Assembly (NCBI GenBank): GCA_902766745.1 | Contig: CACXES010000042.1 | Span: forward strand, 1-64,000 | Direction: 5' to 3' | DNA length: 64,000 bases | Source: an uncultured Ruminococcus sp. | GTDB lineage: Bacteria > Bacillota > Clostridia > Monoglobales > Monoglobaceae | Part shown: positions 8,307 to 16,655 of the stretch, one piece after another | Layout of the letters: every line of letters begins with the position of its first letter | How positions within the stretch are numbered: the first letter of the stretch is position 1 | Notes under the pieces: model-generated | The model's input: only the letters and a program-made list of their open reading frames with translations | Database searches by the model: none | Told to the model about the DNA's origin: nothing | Position numbers and translations under genes: made by a program

Positions 8307-9779
8307 CTATTTTATCTCAAGCTCCGCCGCCTCTGCCGCAGGCAAGATATTTTCAAGACTTTTAAAACATAATACCTTTATCTTATCTCCGCTCTCTGCC
8401 GAAATGTTTTCAAACACAACCTCCGTTTCGTCACCGCACGGGAAGGTTGCGGTTTTCAGCTCGGAGATATAGCTCATACGGCTTTCACCGTACACCGCAG
8501 CACACAGATATACATTTTCGGCAGCATTACTCGATCCATTGTAATATGATACCGTCAAACGGCAAGCTTCCTCATCGTAAACCGGCACTGCGCACATAAG
8601 CAAATTATCACCGCCCTGAGCCAGACGAATCAGCTTTTCCATATTCAAAAGGCCCCAGCCGTAATATTCGTCATGCCCGGCCTCTCCCAAATCCTCCGCC
8701 GAGTATTTCAAAAGCGAATTCATCTTCTCATATGTTAGATCCGGTCTGATTCCCTTTACTATCGCCGCCGCAGCACTGACCTGCGGTGCGGCAAAGGAAG
8801 TCCCGCTGCCACTCACATAGGCTCCGCTATTTCCTGTGCTGACGACACCACTGCCGGCTGCCCCTCCTGCGGCAACAACGTCAACCATATCGTTATATGT
8901 CGAATATGGCGCAATATTTTTATTCTTATCAACCGCTCCGACCGAAATAACATTGTCACACGCCGCCGGATATATTATCGGATTTCCTTTTTCCCCATAA
9001 TTACCTGACGCAGCAATCACAATTGCACCCTTTTGGTACACCTTGTTCACCGCATCATTAAACGACTTCACTTCTTTCGGAGAAAAGCTGCCCGTCTCGG
9101 AGATGAAGCCGAGACTTAAATTCATAATACTGCACTCGTAGCTTTCTACGGCATCATGCATAGCCTGAAACAACACTGCGCTGTTTCCGTCATACTCGTT
9201 ACTGCTTCCGTTGTGCAATATCTTGAACGAATATATTTCGGCCTGCGACAGCCCCGCAACTCCCACGCCGTTATTTATTGCTGCGCCGATAATACCGGAA
9301 ACCATTGTCCCGTGCCCCTGTATATCCTCGGGATTATCATTGTGGGTATAGTCTGCGGTATACTTTATTCTGCCGACTAAGTCGGGGTGATCGGTGTCAA
9401 TTCCCGAATCCATAACAGCAACCTTCACGCCGCTGCCGAAAAACCCGCGGCTCCACGCATACGGGGCGTTCACAAGGCTCATATTCCATTGACTCGAATA
9501 ATATGGGTCGTTGGGGTATTCTTCCAAAAGCTCTATCTTATAATTTGGCTCGACGTATTCCACAAGGGACATATCAAGGGCTTCAAGCTCGTCCGCACCA
9601 ACCTTGTAAAATCCCCACTCCTCAACGACAGGCTCGAGAACAGAGTTCTCCGCACTCATAAGCGAAATCCCGTTTGTCTTCTTAAGCTTTACTATATAGC
9701 TGTCATATTCCTGTGCACATACAACGGTTGAAAATAACATTACCATTGCCGAAGCAATACATACAGCTATTTTTTTCAT
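8307..9779 (-). CDS. Secreted subtilisin-family serine protease (S8)
   Basis: About 490 residues. A signal peptide (MKKIAVCIAS, cleavage near CAQE at about 22) precedes a propeptide-like segment and an S8 catalytic domain. The triad is visible: Asp124 in AVMDSGID, His156 in GHGTMVSG and Ser328 in GSGTSFAAP. A beta-rich tail of about 100 residues follows. I see no SLH or LPXTG anchor, so it is probably released or loosely wall-associated. The ATG at 9779 is preceded by GGTGAG; a GTG at 9788 is possible. The membrane protein gene lies 39 nt upstream, so the two are probably co-transcribed. Substrate unknown. Confidence 0.9.
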   Translation of the reverse strand: MKKIAVCIASAMVMLFSTVVCAQEYDSYIVKLKKTNGISLMSAENSVLEPVVEEWGFYKVGADELEALDMSLVEYVEPNYKIELLEEYPNDPYYSSQWNMSLVNAPYAWSRGFFGSGVKVAVMDSGIDTDHPDLVGRIKYTADYTHNDNPEDIQGHGTMVSGIIGAAINNGVGVAGLSQAEIYSFKILHNGSSNEYDGNSAVLFQAMHDAVESYECSIMNLSLGFISETGSFSPKEVKSFNDAVNKVYQKGAIVIAASGNYGEKGNPIIYPAACDNVISVGAVDKNKNIAPYSTYNDMVDVVAAGGAAGSGVVSTGNSGAYVSGSGTSFAAPQVSAAAAIVKGIRPDLTYEKMNSLLKYSAEDLGEAGHDEYYGWGLLNMEKLIRLAQGGDNLLMCAVPVYDEEACRLTVSYYNGSSNAAENVYLCAAVYGESRMSYISELKTATFPCGDETEVVFENISAESGDKIKVLCFKSLENILPAAEAAELEIK

Positions 9780-9818
9780 ACTTCTCACCGATCCTTCCGC
9801 CGTTCGACGCCGCAGTCA

Positions 9819-10427
9819 TTATCGCCTGAACGAATCCTCACGCTTTTTCTTTTTATTTTTCCCCTCCGAGGGTTTTTGACTGAAAACAAGCTTTGCGCTT
9901 ACATATTCCATTATGCTGAATCTTCTCAAGCCTACCTCATATCCCAAGAATACAAATATCGGTTCAATAAGCAGCACAAGGAAATATACAACTATATTCC
10001 CCGAGGGAATAAAGCCGGCAAGCGGAAGCTGCCACATACGATAGATAAAGTCGGGTGTGCCGTAGATTCTGAGGCCGCCGATAAAGAACTCCGTTTCACC
10101 CTTCATAAACGGCAGATCAACCGCCCAAGCATCGGGAGCAAAAACCCTCAGCATAATCATTGCCAAAGGCAAAATCATGGCAAGCAGCGACGCTTTAATC
10201 GGCAGGGTTCTGTCAGGGTAAAAGCCCTGTATTTTCCGCGCATCTCTTGTTCCGTATCGCCACGCAGCAGAGTAACAAAGCGCAGCATAGATAAGCCCGG
10301 AAAGCAGCGAAAACAGTATCGCCTGTTTCTCCGCCATAGCGTAAAACATGGTAATCATCATGGCTGTCAAAAGTATTGAAATCAGATGCTTAGCGTATAT
10401 ATTCATCGTCAGTTTAAAAAGCTTCAT
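9819..10427 (-). CDS. Hypothetical multi-pass membrane protein
   Basis: A 202-residue protein with about four or five hydrophobic segments (about 14-32, 37-57, 78-97, 145-165) and a very basic C-terminal tail (GKNKKKKRED), presumably cytoplasmic. I do not recognise the family. It lies just upstream of the subtilase gene on the same strand. A role in exporting or inhibiting the protease would be speculation. Its ribosome binding site and start codon belong to a tandem array of 19-bp repeats. Confidence 0.7.
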   Translation of the reverse strand: MKLFKLTMNIYAKHLISILLTAMMITMFYAMAEKQAILFSLLSGLIYAALCYSAAWRYGTRDARKIQGFYPDRTLPIKASLLAMILPLAMIMLRVFAPDAWAVDLPFMKGETEFFIGGLRIYGTPDFIYRMWQLPLAGFIPSGNIVVYFLVLLIEPIFVFLGYEVGLRRFSIMEYVSAKLVFSQKPSEGKNKKKKREDSFRR

Positions 10428-10494
10428 TATAACCTCTCCGTTTCATTATAACCTCTCCGTTCCGGTATAGCCTCTCCGTTCCGGTATAGCCTCC
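10421..10494 (-). repeat. Four tandem 19-bp repeats carrying RBS and start codon
   Basis: On the minus strand four units of the form GGAGAGG + 12 nt follow one another; the first is slightly shortened. The two copies nearest the gene contain TTATAATGAA, so each supplies a Shine-Dalgarno and an ATG. The two outer copies have CTATACCGGAA and no ATG. The innermost copy starts the membrane protein gene at 10427. The next starts a 10-codon out-of-frame mini-ORF (10446 to 10414) that overlaps the true start. Confidence 0.85.
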
Positions 10495-10507
10495 CGTATT
10501 TAATACA

Positions 10508-10552
10508 AAATCACTGCCCGGTCAATCAACAGATTTCCGAAAGCAGTGATTT
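10508..10552 (-). terminator. Possible terminator after the rnf operon
   Basis: Perfect 10-bp arms (10508-10517 and 10543-10552) surround a long 25-nt loop, with a short T run after the second arm on the minus strand. The long loop makes it a weak candidate. It lies about 155 nt beyond the rnfB stop and upstream of the membrane protein gene. Confidence 0.4.
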
Positions 10553-10708
10553 ATAACAATCTTGACCGATTAATGATATTATACTTTATTTTTCCTCCGT
10601 AGTCAAGACAAATATTCGATTCAAGCCGTACGTCACCAATTTGCAAGTGTTTTCGGGATATATTGATTCGTATATAATAATTGTCTTTATAATCAACGTC
10701 CCTTGAAA

Positions 10709-11500
10709 TTATTCGACCTTGTTTATCGCCTTCTGCGGGCACTTTGATGCGCAAATTCCGCAGTTTACGCACTTCATCGGGTCAATCACGGCCACGTTAT
10801 CCTTAACGACAATCGCACCCTTAGGGCAGTTTTTCGCACATATGCCGCAGCCGATGCAGCCAACCTTACAATCTCGTCTGGTTATTTTTCCCTTTTCAAC
10901 AGACTTACAGGTAATTGTGTACTTGCTCTTAGCCGGCAGAATCTTAATTATCTTCTTCGGACACTCCAAGGCGCAGGCACCGCAGGCAACGCACTTATTC
11001 ACATCCACCACCGCAACGCCGTCAGCCACCGAAATTGCGCCGAACTTACATACAGCCACGCAGGAGCCGAAGCCGAGACACCCGTGAGGGCACATCTTCT
11101 CACCGCCGCCCAGCCTTGCCGCACTGTGACAATCTCGCGGTCCGTCATATTCGTACTTCTGCACCGCTCTCTCGGGATTTCCGTTACAGAGAACACGGGC
11201 AACCATCTTCTCCTTCTCTTCCGCTTCAACCCCAAGAATCTCCGAGATTTTCTCTGCCACCGCAGCACCGCCGACAGGACACATATTCGGCTTAACGCCG
11301 CCCGATACCAGAGCGTTTGCATAAGCACTGCAGCCCGCAAAGCCGCAGCCGCCGCAGTTTGCACCGGGCAGAACCTCAAGTATTTTCGGCACACGCTCAT
11401 CGGTTTTAACAGCGAAAATCTTAGATGCCGCACCGAGCAGCACACCGAATATAATTCCCATGCCGCCGACAATAAGTATAGGTATTAAAATTTGTGACAT
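10709..11500 (-). CDS. rnfB: Rnf complex subunit RnfB (iron-sulfur protein)
   Basis: 263 residues. One N-terminal membrane helix (about 4-24) is followed by the RnfB Fe-S domain CGGCGFAGCSAY and then several 4Fe-4S cluster motifs: CPHGCLGFGSC, CVACGACALECP, CIGCGICAKNCP and CVNCGICASKCP. RnfB is the likely entry point for electrons from reduced ferredoxin in the Rnf complex, which couples ferredoxin oxidation and NAD+ reduction to Na+ or H+ pumping. It is the last gene of rnfCDGEAB and starts 18 nt after rnfA stops. Confidence 0.95.
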   Translation of the reverse strand: MSQILIPILIVGGMGIIFGVLLGAASKIFAVKTDERVPKILEVLPGANCGGCGFAGCSAYANALVSGGVKPNMCPVGGAAVAEKISEILGVEAEEKEKMVARVLCNGNPERAVQKYEYDGPRDCHSAARLGGGEKMCPHGCLGFGSCVAVCKFGAISVADGVAVVDVNKCVACGACALECPKKIIKILPAKSKYTITCKSVEKGKITRRDCKVGCIGCGICAKNCPKGAIVVKDNVAVIDPMKCVNCGICASKCPQKAINKVE

Positions 11501-11518
11501 AATTCCATCTTCCCCCTG

Positions 11519-12115
11519 TTAATTAAAGCTCAGCCCCGAAAAGCCGAGGAACGCAATCGATAATAACGCCGCCGTCACAAGGACGACAGGCATTCCCTTT
11601 AAAAACTCAGGTATATCCGAGGATTCGAGCCTCTCTCTGACTCCGGCAAACAGGACAATCGCAAGGGTAAAGCCCAAGCCTGCCGAGCCGCCGTAAACAA
11701 TAGATTTTACAAAGCTCATTTCCGTACCGCCGAATTTTGTGATATTGTTTATGGCAACGCCCAAAACAGCACAGTTTGTTGTGATAAGTGGCAGATATAC
11801 GCCCAGCGAGTTATAGAGCGACGGTATTGACTTTTGCAGAAACATTTCCACAAACTGAACCAAAACCGCAATAACAAGAATGAACGCTATTGTCTGCATA
11901 TATTCGATTCCGAAGGGCACAAGCAGATATTCCTGCACCACCCAGGTAAGTGCAGATGCGCATATCATAACAAACACAACCGCTATTCCCATACCGCTTG
12001 CCGTTTCAACCTTTTTGGAAACTCCGAGGAATGGGCATATTCCCAAAAACTGAACCAATACGAAGTTATTTATCAGTATTGCACCTACCGATATAATCAA
12101 AAGCTCACTAATCAT
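11519..12115 (-). CDS. rnfA: Rnf complex membrane subunit RnfA
   Basis: 198 residues with about six membrane helices. The RnfA/NqrE pattern is clear: NNFVLVQFLGICPFLGVS near the N-terminus and TTNCAVLGVAI in the middle; the cysteines lie in the paired half-helices that hold a membrane-embedded iron-sulfur centre in this family. Its start overlaps the rnfE stop by 8 nt, indicating coupled translation. Confidence 0.95.
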   Translation of the reverse strand: MISELLIISVGAILINNFVLVQFLGICPFLGVSKKVETASGMGIAVVFVMICASALTWVVQEYLLVPFGIEYMQTIAFILVIAVLVQFVEMFLQKSIPSLYNSLGVYLPLITTNCAVLGVAINNITKFGGTEMSFVKSIVYGGSAGLGFTLAIVLFAGVRERLESSDIPEFLKGMPVVLVTAALLSIAFLGFSGLSFN

Positions 12116-12749
12116 TTTCGGTGCCCTCCTTTGACCTCTTTATCCTTTTTGTGATACCGTTAATTACCGCAATCAAAATCCCCAGCGTCAGAAACGCACC
12201 CGGAGGCAGAATCATGATTGACACCGGCTGAAAACCTTCGCCGAAAAGCTTTATTCCGGCAAAGCTGCCTGCACCCAGAATCTCACGCACTGCGGCAATC
12301 AGCGTTAGGGCACAGGTAAAGCCCAAGCCCATTCCCAGACCGTCAAACAGTGATGATACAACGCTGTTCTTTGAAGCAAACGCCTCCGCTCTGCCGAGTA
12401 TGATACAGTTTACCACAATGAGCGGAATGTATATTCCGAGGCTTTCGGACAGTGACGGCACATACGCCTTAAGCAGCATTTCAACAACCGTTACAAAGCC
12501 TGCGATAATCACAATATACGACGCAATTCTGATTTTGTTGGGTATGAACCTCCGCAGCAGCGAAATAACAATGTTTGAGCATATCAAAACGACCGTTGTT
12601 GAAAGCCCCATACCTATACCGTTGATAACGCCGGTGGTAACCGCAAGCGTCGGACACATACCGAGCATAAGCACAAAGGTGGGGTTTTCCTTGATCAATC
12701 CATTTAAAAACGCACCCAATGCGGAGATTCCCGTTTTCTTTTCACTCAT
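12108..12749 (-). CDS. rnfE: Rnf complex membrane subunit RnfE
   Basis: 213 residues, about six membrane helices, homologous to RnfA but distinct: KENPTFVLMLGMCPTLAVT at the N-terminus and VVNCIILGRAEAFA in the middle. In Rnf, RnfA and RnfE form a pseudo-symmetric pair binding an intramembrane iron-sulfur centre. Start and rnfG stop overlap by 4 nt (ATGA). The hydrophilic basic C-terminus (TKRIKRSKEG) should be cytoplasmic. Confidence 0.95.
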   Translation of the reverse strand: MSEKKTGISALGAFLNGLIKENPTFVLMLGMCPTLAVTTGVINGIGMGLSTTVVLICSNIVISLLRRFIPNKIRIASYIVIIAGFVTVVEMLLKAYVPSLSESLGIYIPLIVVNCIILGRAEAFASKNSVVSSLFDGLGMGLGFTCALTLIAAVREILGAGSFAGIKLFGEGFQPVSIMILPPGAFLTLGILIAVINGITKRIKRSKEGTEND

Positions 12750-13315
12750 TTTGCCGCACCTCCCGCTTTTGCCGCCTCAAGGGCGCAGTTTACCGCCTTT
12801 GTTACCGCCTTCGAGGTAATCGTAGCCCCCGAGATTGCGGATATTGTGTTGTTCTCCGGCTTTCCGCCCTTGTTCTTTTCCACACCGATGCCTGACCTTA
12901 AACCGCTGTACTGTCCGTAGAACTCCTCATCGGATGCCCTTGCACCGAGGCCTGCCGTTTCGCTCATGGAAATAATTTTTACACGGTTCACGGTTAAATC
13001 GTCATTGATGCCAACCATAACCTTTACATCTCCGCCGTAGCCCTCGCTGCAGACCGTTGTCACTGCGAAGCCGCCGTTCGCCTTATATACGGACTCAAGC
13101 TTGACACCGCTCTCCTCGGGCGTGAAGTCAAGCTCCATCTTTTCAAAGCTGCCGCCGGGCATAACCTCCTTCATGGATTCCTCAAAATTCTTTTGGTCAT
13201 TCGCCTCGATTATCGGCGAAGTAATATTGTTTACCAACGCCAAAAGACCCGAAACCACAATGCAGATAACGCCGAGCTTTATCATCAGCACAAGAATATC
13301 CGATTTACTTTTCAT
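12746..13315 (-). CDS. rnfG: Rnf complex flavoprotein RnfG
   Basis: 189 residues. One N-terminal membrane helix (about 8-30) is followed by an extracytoplasmic FMN-binding domain. The covalent flavinylation motif is present as SGATITS near residue 160; the threonine carries FMN. RnfG passes electrons within the Rnf complex outside the membrane. It overlaps rnfD by 11 nt. No ApbE flavin transferase gene is in this window, so it must lie elsewhere. Confidence 0.95.
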   Translation of the reverse strand: MKSKSDILVLMIKLGVICIVVSGLLALVNNITSPIIEANDQKNFEESMKEVMPGGSFEKMELDFTPEESGVKLESVYKANGGFAVTTVCSEGYGGDVKVMVGINDDLTVNRVKIISMSETAGLGARASDEEFYGQYSGLRSGIGVEKNKGGKPENNTISAISGATITSKAVTKAVNCALEAAKAGGAAK

Positions 13316-14297
13316 CTGCCGCAGCCTCCTTTCCGACCTTCACATAGCCGTAGCGTTTGGGTGCCGTTGCTCTGTCGATCAGCGGTGTTGCTATATTCAT
13401 AAGCAGAATGGAGTACGAAACACCCTCGGGATAGCCGCCCCAAACACGGATCAAAACCGTTATAATTCCGCAGCCCAACGCAAATATAATCTGACCTCGG
13501 GGCGTGGTGGGCGTTGTTGTATAATCGGTAGCCATAAAGCACGCACCGAGCATAAGTCCGCCGGATAAAATCTGATAAAGCGGATCGCCTGTACCAATTC
13601 CGCCGCTGCCTGCGAAAAGCCAAGTTCCCACAGCCACCGTTGCGATAAAGATAAGCGGAACACGAATACGAATCACACGCCTTATCACAAGATATGCCGC
13701 ACCAATCAATATCGCAAGGGCAGAGGTCTCGCCTATACATCCGCCGTGATTTCCCAAAAACAGCTGTAAATATGTAGGCATATTTCCTCCTGCCGCATAT
13801 GCCGCAAGAGGTGTTGCCGACGATACTGCATCGGGTGCCCCGAACAGCGGCAAAACCGTTCCCGGCTTATACCATGTCGTCATTGCCAAAGCCCATGACG
13901 CAAGCAAAAACGCACGTCCGGCAAGAGCGGGATTCATAAAATTATGACCCAGCCCGCCGAAAAATTCCTTGACAATTATAATTGCGAATACCGAACCGAC
14001 AACCGCCATCCAAAGAGGCAGCGATGCCGGGACGTTAAACGCCAAAAGCATTCCCGTAACCACCGCACTCAAATCTCCTGTTGTGTTCGGCTTTTTCATC
14101 AGCCTACACCAAATATATTCCGCTGCGGTACAGCTTACCACACAAGTCAGTGTGACAATAAGTGCACGCAGACCAAATACGATACACCCGGCAACAAGCG
14201 CAGGTATAAGCGCGATTATCACATCGCGCATTATCGTTGCTATTGTATCCCGTCCCGATATATGAGGCGAATGTGATACAACCAGTCTCTCTTCCAT
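13305..14297 (-). CDS. rnfD: Rnf complex membrane flavoprotein RnfD
   Basis: About 330 residues with eight to ten membrane helices. RnfD/NqrB features include FFGGLGHNFMNPALAGRAF and the covalent flavin site DAVSSATPLA. The frame opens at a GTG at 14330, but the ATG at 14297 sits behind a GGGGAT Shine-Dalgarno and gives the natural N-terminus MEERLVVSHSPH. The 175-nt gap to rnfC is unusual in an otherwise overlapping operon. It holds a leader element repeated upstream of sigE plus tandem 18-bp repeats. Confidence 0.93.
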   Translation of the reverse strand: MEERLVVSHSPHISGRDTIATIMRDVIIALIPALVAGCIVFGLRALIVTLTCVVSCTAAEYIWCRLMKKPNTTGDLSAVVTGMLLAFNVPASLPLWMAVVGSVFAIIIVKEFFGGLGHNFMNPALAGRAFLLASWALAMTTWYKPGTVLPLFGAPDAVSSATPLAAYAAGGNMPTYLQLFLGNHGGCIGETSALAILIGAAYLVIRRVIRIRVPLIFIATVAVGTWLFAGSGGIGTGDPLYQILSGGLMLGACFMATDYTTTPTTPRGQIIFALGCGIITVLIRVWGGYPEGVSYSILLMNIATPLIDRATAPKRYGYVKVGKEAAADEK

Positions 14298-14302
14298 AAT
14301 AA

Positions 14303-14378
14303 TCCCCATTCCGCCGCCCTGCGTCGGCACAAATAGTAATTAAATTTCTCTTATCTGCAAGGTAGGAAATGATAAGAG
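14303..14378 (-). promoter_or_regulatory. 76-bp leader element before rnfD (copy 1 of 2)
   Basis: This stretch is about 89 percent identical (8 mismatches, no gaps) to 17402-17477, upstream of sigE. In the transcript it forms an 8-bp stem (CTCTTATC/GATAAGAG), an A/T-rich linker with AATTTAATT, then GCAGGGCGGCGGAAT running into the Shine-Dalgarno. Part of the loop can pair with that last segment. A leader regulating translation is inferred; a mobile repeat that happens to supply the ribosome binding site is the alternative. Confidence 0.55.
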
Positions 14379-14390
14379 CTTTCAATAAAT

Positions 14391-14444
14391 ATCAAAGCTT
14401 CCGAAAATATCAAAGCTTCCGAAAAGATCAAAGCTTCCGAAAAG
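14391..14444. repeat. Three tandem 18-bp repeats between rnfC and rnfD
   Basis: Three consecutive 18-bp units (ATCAAAGCTTCCGAAAAT/G) differ at one base; a fourth, degenerate unit follows to about 14462. Each contains AAGCTT. They lie just downstream of the rnfC stop codon. Confidence 0.85.
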
Positions 14445-14472
14445 TTCAAAGCATTAAAGCTCCGCATTAATT

Positions 14473-15807
14473 TTATTTTTCCTTTGCTCTCTGTGCAATC
14501 TCGCGCAGCTTAACCTTTGCAACCTTAATCTGTTGTACCTGTCTCCGCTTTGACGGACAGACAAACGCACAGCTTCCGCACTCTATACAATCGTTTACGT
14601 TCAGCCTTTTAAGCATATCAATGTCGTGATTTCTTGACGCCATGTCAAGCAGGTTCGGCTGCAGATTCATCGGACAAACATATACGCATTTTGCACAGCG
14701 TATGCAAGGGGCTTCCCTATCCACATACGCCTCTGCCTCATCTAAAAACAATATGCCCGATGTACCCTTAATCACAGGCACAGATGTGTTTGCGACCGCC
14801 GCTCCCATCATGGGGCCGCCCATCAAAACCTTTTTCGGCGGGCTCTTATATCCACCCGAAGCCTCGGCGATATATTCAAAGGATGTACCTATCGCCGCAC
14901 GATAATTCATGGGATTTTTAAGCGCACTCCCTCCGGCGGTTACTATCCTGTGGGTCAGAGGTCTGCCCATTACTACCGCACGGTATACCGATGCACAGGT
15001 GTCAATATTATTGACAACGCACCCCGACTGCCACGGCAGGGTTCCCGGAGGGGTTCTCCTCCCCGTTACGGCATAAATCAGCTGCTTCTCGGCACCCTGC
15101 GGATACTTGGTCTTAAGCGGAACTATATGGATATTGACACCCTTTTCCCGCTCCGCCGCCGCAGTCATTCTCTCTATTGCATCAGGCTTGTTGTTCTCTA
15201 TTCCTATATAACCGTCCTTTAAGCCGAAAACGTGCATTAGGATTTTAAGACCCTCGATAATATCCGTCGGTGTCTCAAGCATTGCCCGATGGTCAGAGGT
15301 CAGATACGGCTCACACTCGGCACCGTTAATTATAACATAATCAATTTTTGCCTCGGGCGGAACCGACAGCTTCACATGGGTCGGAAATGCCGCACCGCCC
15401 ATGCCGACAATGCCTGCCTCTCTGACAAGTCCGATTATTTCCTCTGCCGAAAGGCTCATATAATCCTCGGTATAGCCGTCAATCGGCGGCGCAGTCTTGT
15501 TCAGACCGTCGTTTGAAATAACAATACACTCGCTCGGTATTCCGTTGGGACAGAGACGCTTTTCAACAGCCGTAACCGTTCCCGATACCGAGGAATGAAT
15601 ATTTGCGGAAACAAAGCCATCCGCCGCAGCAATCTTTTGCCCGACAAGCACGGCATCGCCGACAGCTGCGCACGGCTTCGCCGGCGCACCGATATGCTGT
15701 GATAAGGGAAAAACAAGCTCCGACGGCGGTGCAAGGTCAACAACGGGCTTCGCCGCCGTTGCATCCTTGTGTCCGCCGGGGTGTATCCCTCCGTGAAATG
15801 TTTTCAT
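14473..15807 (-). CDS. rnfC: Rnf complex NADH-binding subunit RnfC
   Basis: 444 residues, soluble. An N-terminal FHGGIHPGGHK segment and a barrel-sandwich region (about 30-100) lead to a Nuo51-like nucleotide and FMN domain (GIVGMGGAAFPTHVK near 135, NGAECEPYL near 165). Two 4Fe-4S clusters close the protein: CIRCAKCVYVCP and CIECGSCAFVCP. RnfC is the peripheral subunit expected to exchange electrons with NAD(H). It is the first gene of rnfCDGEAB, the usual clostridial order. The ATG follows AGGAGG at good spacing, downstream of a strong promoter. Confidence 0.96.
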   Translation of the reverse strand: MKTFHGGIHPGGHKDATAAKPVVDLAPPSELVFPLSQHIGAPAKPCAAVGDAVLVGQKIAAADGFVSANIHSSVSGTVTAVEKRLCPNGIPSECIVISNDGLNKTAPPIDGYTEDYMSLSAEEIIGLVREAGIVGMGGAAFPTHVKLSVPPEAKIDYVIINGAECEPYLTSDHRAMLETPTDIIEGLKILMHVFGLKDGYIGIENNKPDAIERMTAAAEREKGVNIHIVPLKTKYPQGAEKQLIYAVTGRRTPPGTLPWQSGCVVNNIDTCASVYRAVVMGRPLTHRIVTAGGSALKNPMNYRAAIGTSFEYIAEASGGYKSPPKKVLMGGPMMGAAVANTSVPVIKGTSGILFLDEAEAYVDREAPCIRCAKCVYVCPMNLQPNLLDMASRNHDIDMLKRLNVNDCIECGSCAFVCPSKRRQVQQIKVAKVKLREIAQRAKEK

Positions 15808-15855
15808 CGCTTATCCTCCTGCATAATACTTACATTAAATTCATACATAATCTAC

Positions 15856-15885
15856 ATTATACATTATTTCATATACTTATGTCAA
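15856..15885 (-). promoter_or_regulatory. Sigma-A promoter of the rnf operon
   Basis: On the minus strand an exact TTGACA (15885-15880) and exact TATAAT (15861-15856) are 18 bp apart, about 50 nt upstream of rnfC. Confidence 0.9.
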
Positions 15886-16219
15886 GCACTATGCAACTTT
15901 TTCCGAGGATTTCCGAGGATTTTGGGAAGGGTTCCGCTTCACCGACTCCGTTGTAACTATAGTGATAAGATTTTCGCATACCCCGCGGCGGCAGCTTTTG
16001 CGGAAATCCTTCGGATTTTGTATTTTCGACCGTACACAAAAAATATAAAATATTATAAATAAATTGCCCGATGCCCTGTTCCGACCTGCCGCTCCCTGTC
16101 CGCAATGAAATATTTTATACTTTTTATAAGAACTTCGCATCAACCGGCTATGCTGCAAATCTGGCTGTAAAGCTTTCCGCACAATCCGTGGTGCAAACAA
16201 CTACTTAAATTTAAAAACT
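15886..16219. other. Intergenic region with relict repeats
   Basis: No gene is evident. It contains a short TTCCGAGGAT tandem duplication at about 15901-15921 and, at 16066-16088, a near-perfect inverted match (22 of 23) to the first 23 bases of the window. The rest is A+T-rich and unremarkable. Confidence 0.6.
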
Positions 16220-16249
16220 TTGAATATAAAATATGTTTTTCGGTAAAAT
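16220..16249 (+). promoter_or_regulatory. Promoter of the HPr-like gene
   Basis: TTGAAT (16220-16225) and TAAAAT (16244-16249) are 18 bp apart. The predicted transcript would begin almost at the base of the hairpin at 16261. Confidence 0.6.
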
Positions 16250-16260
16250 TAAAGCAAGAA

Positions 16261-16296
16261 CCCGAGCATTGACGGCAAAGGCCGACAATGCTCGGG
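16261..16296 (+). promoter_or_regulatory. Strong hairpin at the 5' end of the HPr-like transcript
   Basis: Eleven-base arms (16261-16271, 16286-16296) continue, after one A/A mismatch, into a CGGC/GCCG stem with an AAAG loop. No T run follows, so it is not a terminator. A second small hairpin (GGAACA/TGTTCC, 16303-16318) lies before the GCGGAGG Shine-Dalgarno. A 5' stabilising hairpin or translational control element is inferred. Confidence 0.6.
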
Positions 16297-16348
16297 CACC
16301 ACGGAACACTTATGTTCCACAATAAAATTTGCGGAGGCATATATTATT

Positions 16349-16609
16349 ATGAAGGAATTCAAATACACAATCACCGACGAAACAGGCATTCATGCACGCC
16401 CCGCCGGGCTTTTGGTTAAGGAAGCATCAAGATTTTTATCAAATATAGAAATCGAAACCGACAAGGGCAAAATTGCAGATGCAAAACGCCTGTTTGCACT
16501 GATGAGCCTGGGTGCTGCACATGGCGATACCATCACGGTACGCATAAACGGCAGTGACGAAGCTCAGGCAGAATCGGCTCTGCACAGCTTTCTTCGTGAA
16601 AATCTTTAA
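16349..16609 (+). CDS. HPr-like phosphocarrier protein without the regulatory serine
   Basis: 86 residues, full HPr length. The phosphorylated histidine is present (GIHARPAG, His15). The second site is not: where HPr has LKS or AKS (Ser46, phosphorylated by HPr kinase for catabolite control), this protein has ADAKRLFALMSLG with arginine. It could therefore accept phosphate from enzyme I but not take part in CcpA co-repression through Ser46. A PTS carrier of a specialised system or a regulatory HPr is possible. It stands alone with its own promoter and converges on sigE. Confidence 0.85.
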   Translation: MKEFKYTITDETGIHARPAGLLVKEASRFLSNIEIETDKGKIADAKRLFALMSLGAAHGDTITVRINGSDEAQAESALHSFLRENL

Positions 16610-16655
16610 TCGACATTATTCGCACCAAAGCCGCACAGAAAACAAGCCTATTTGC

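Noticed and set aside
14391-14462. CRISPR-like array
   Set aside because: The repeats are directly abutting 18-bp units with no spacers, and no cas genes occur.
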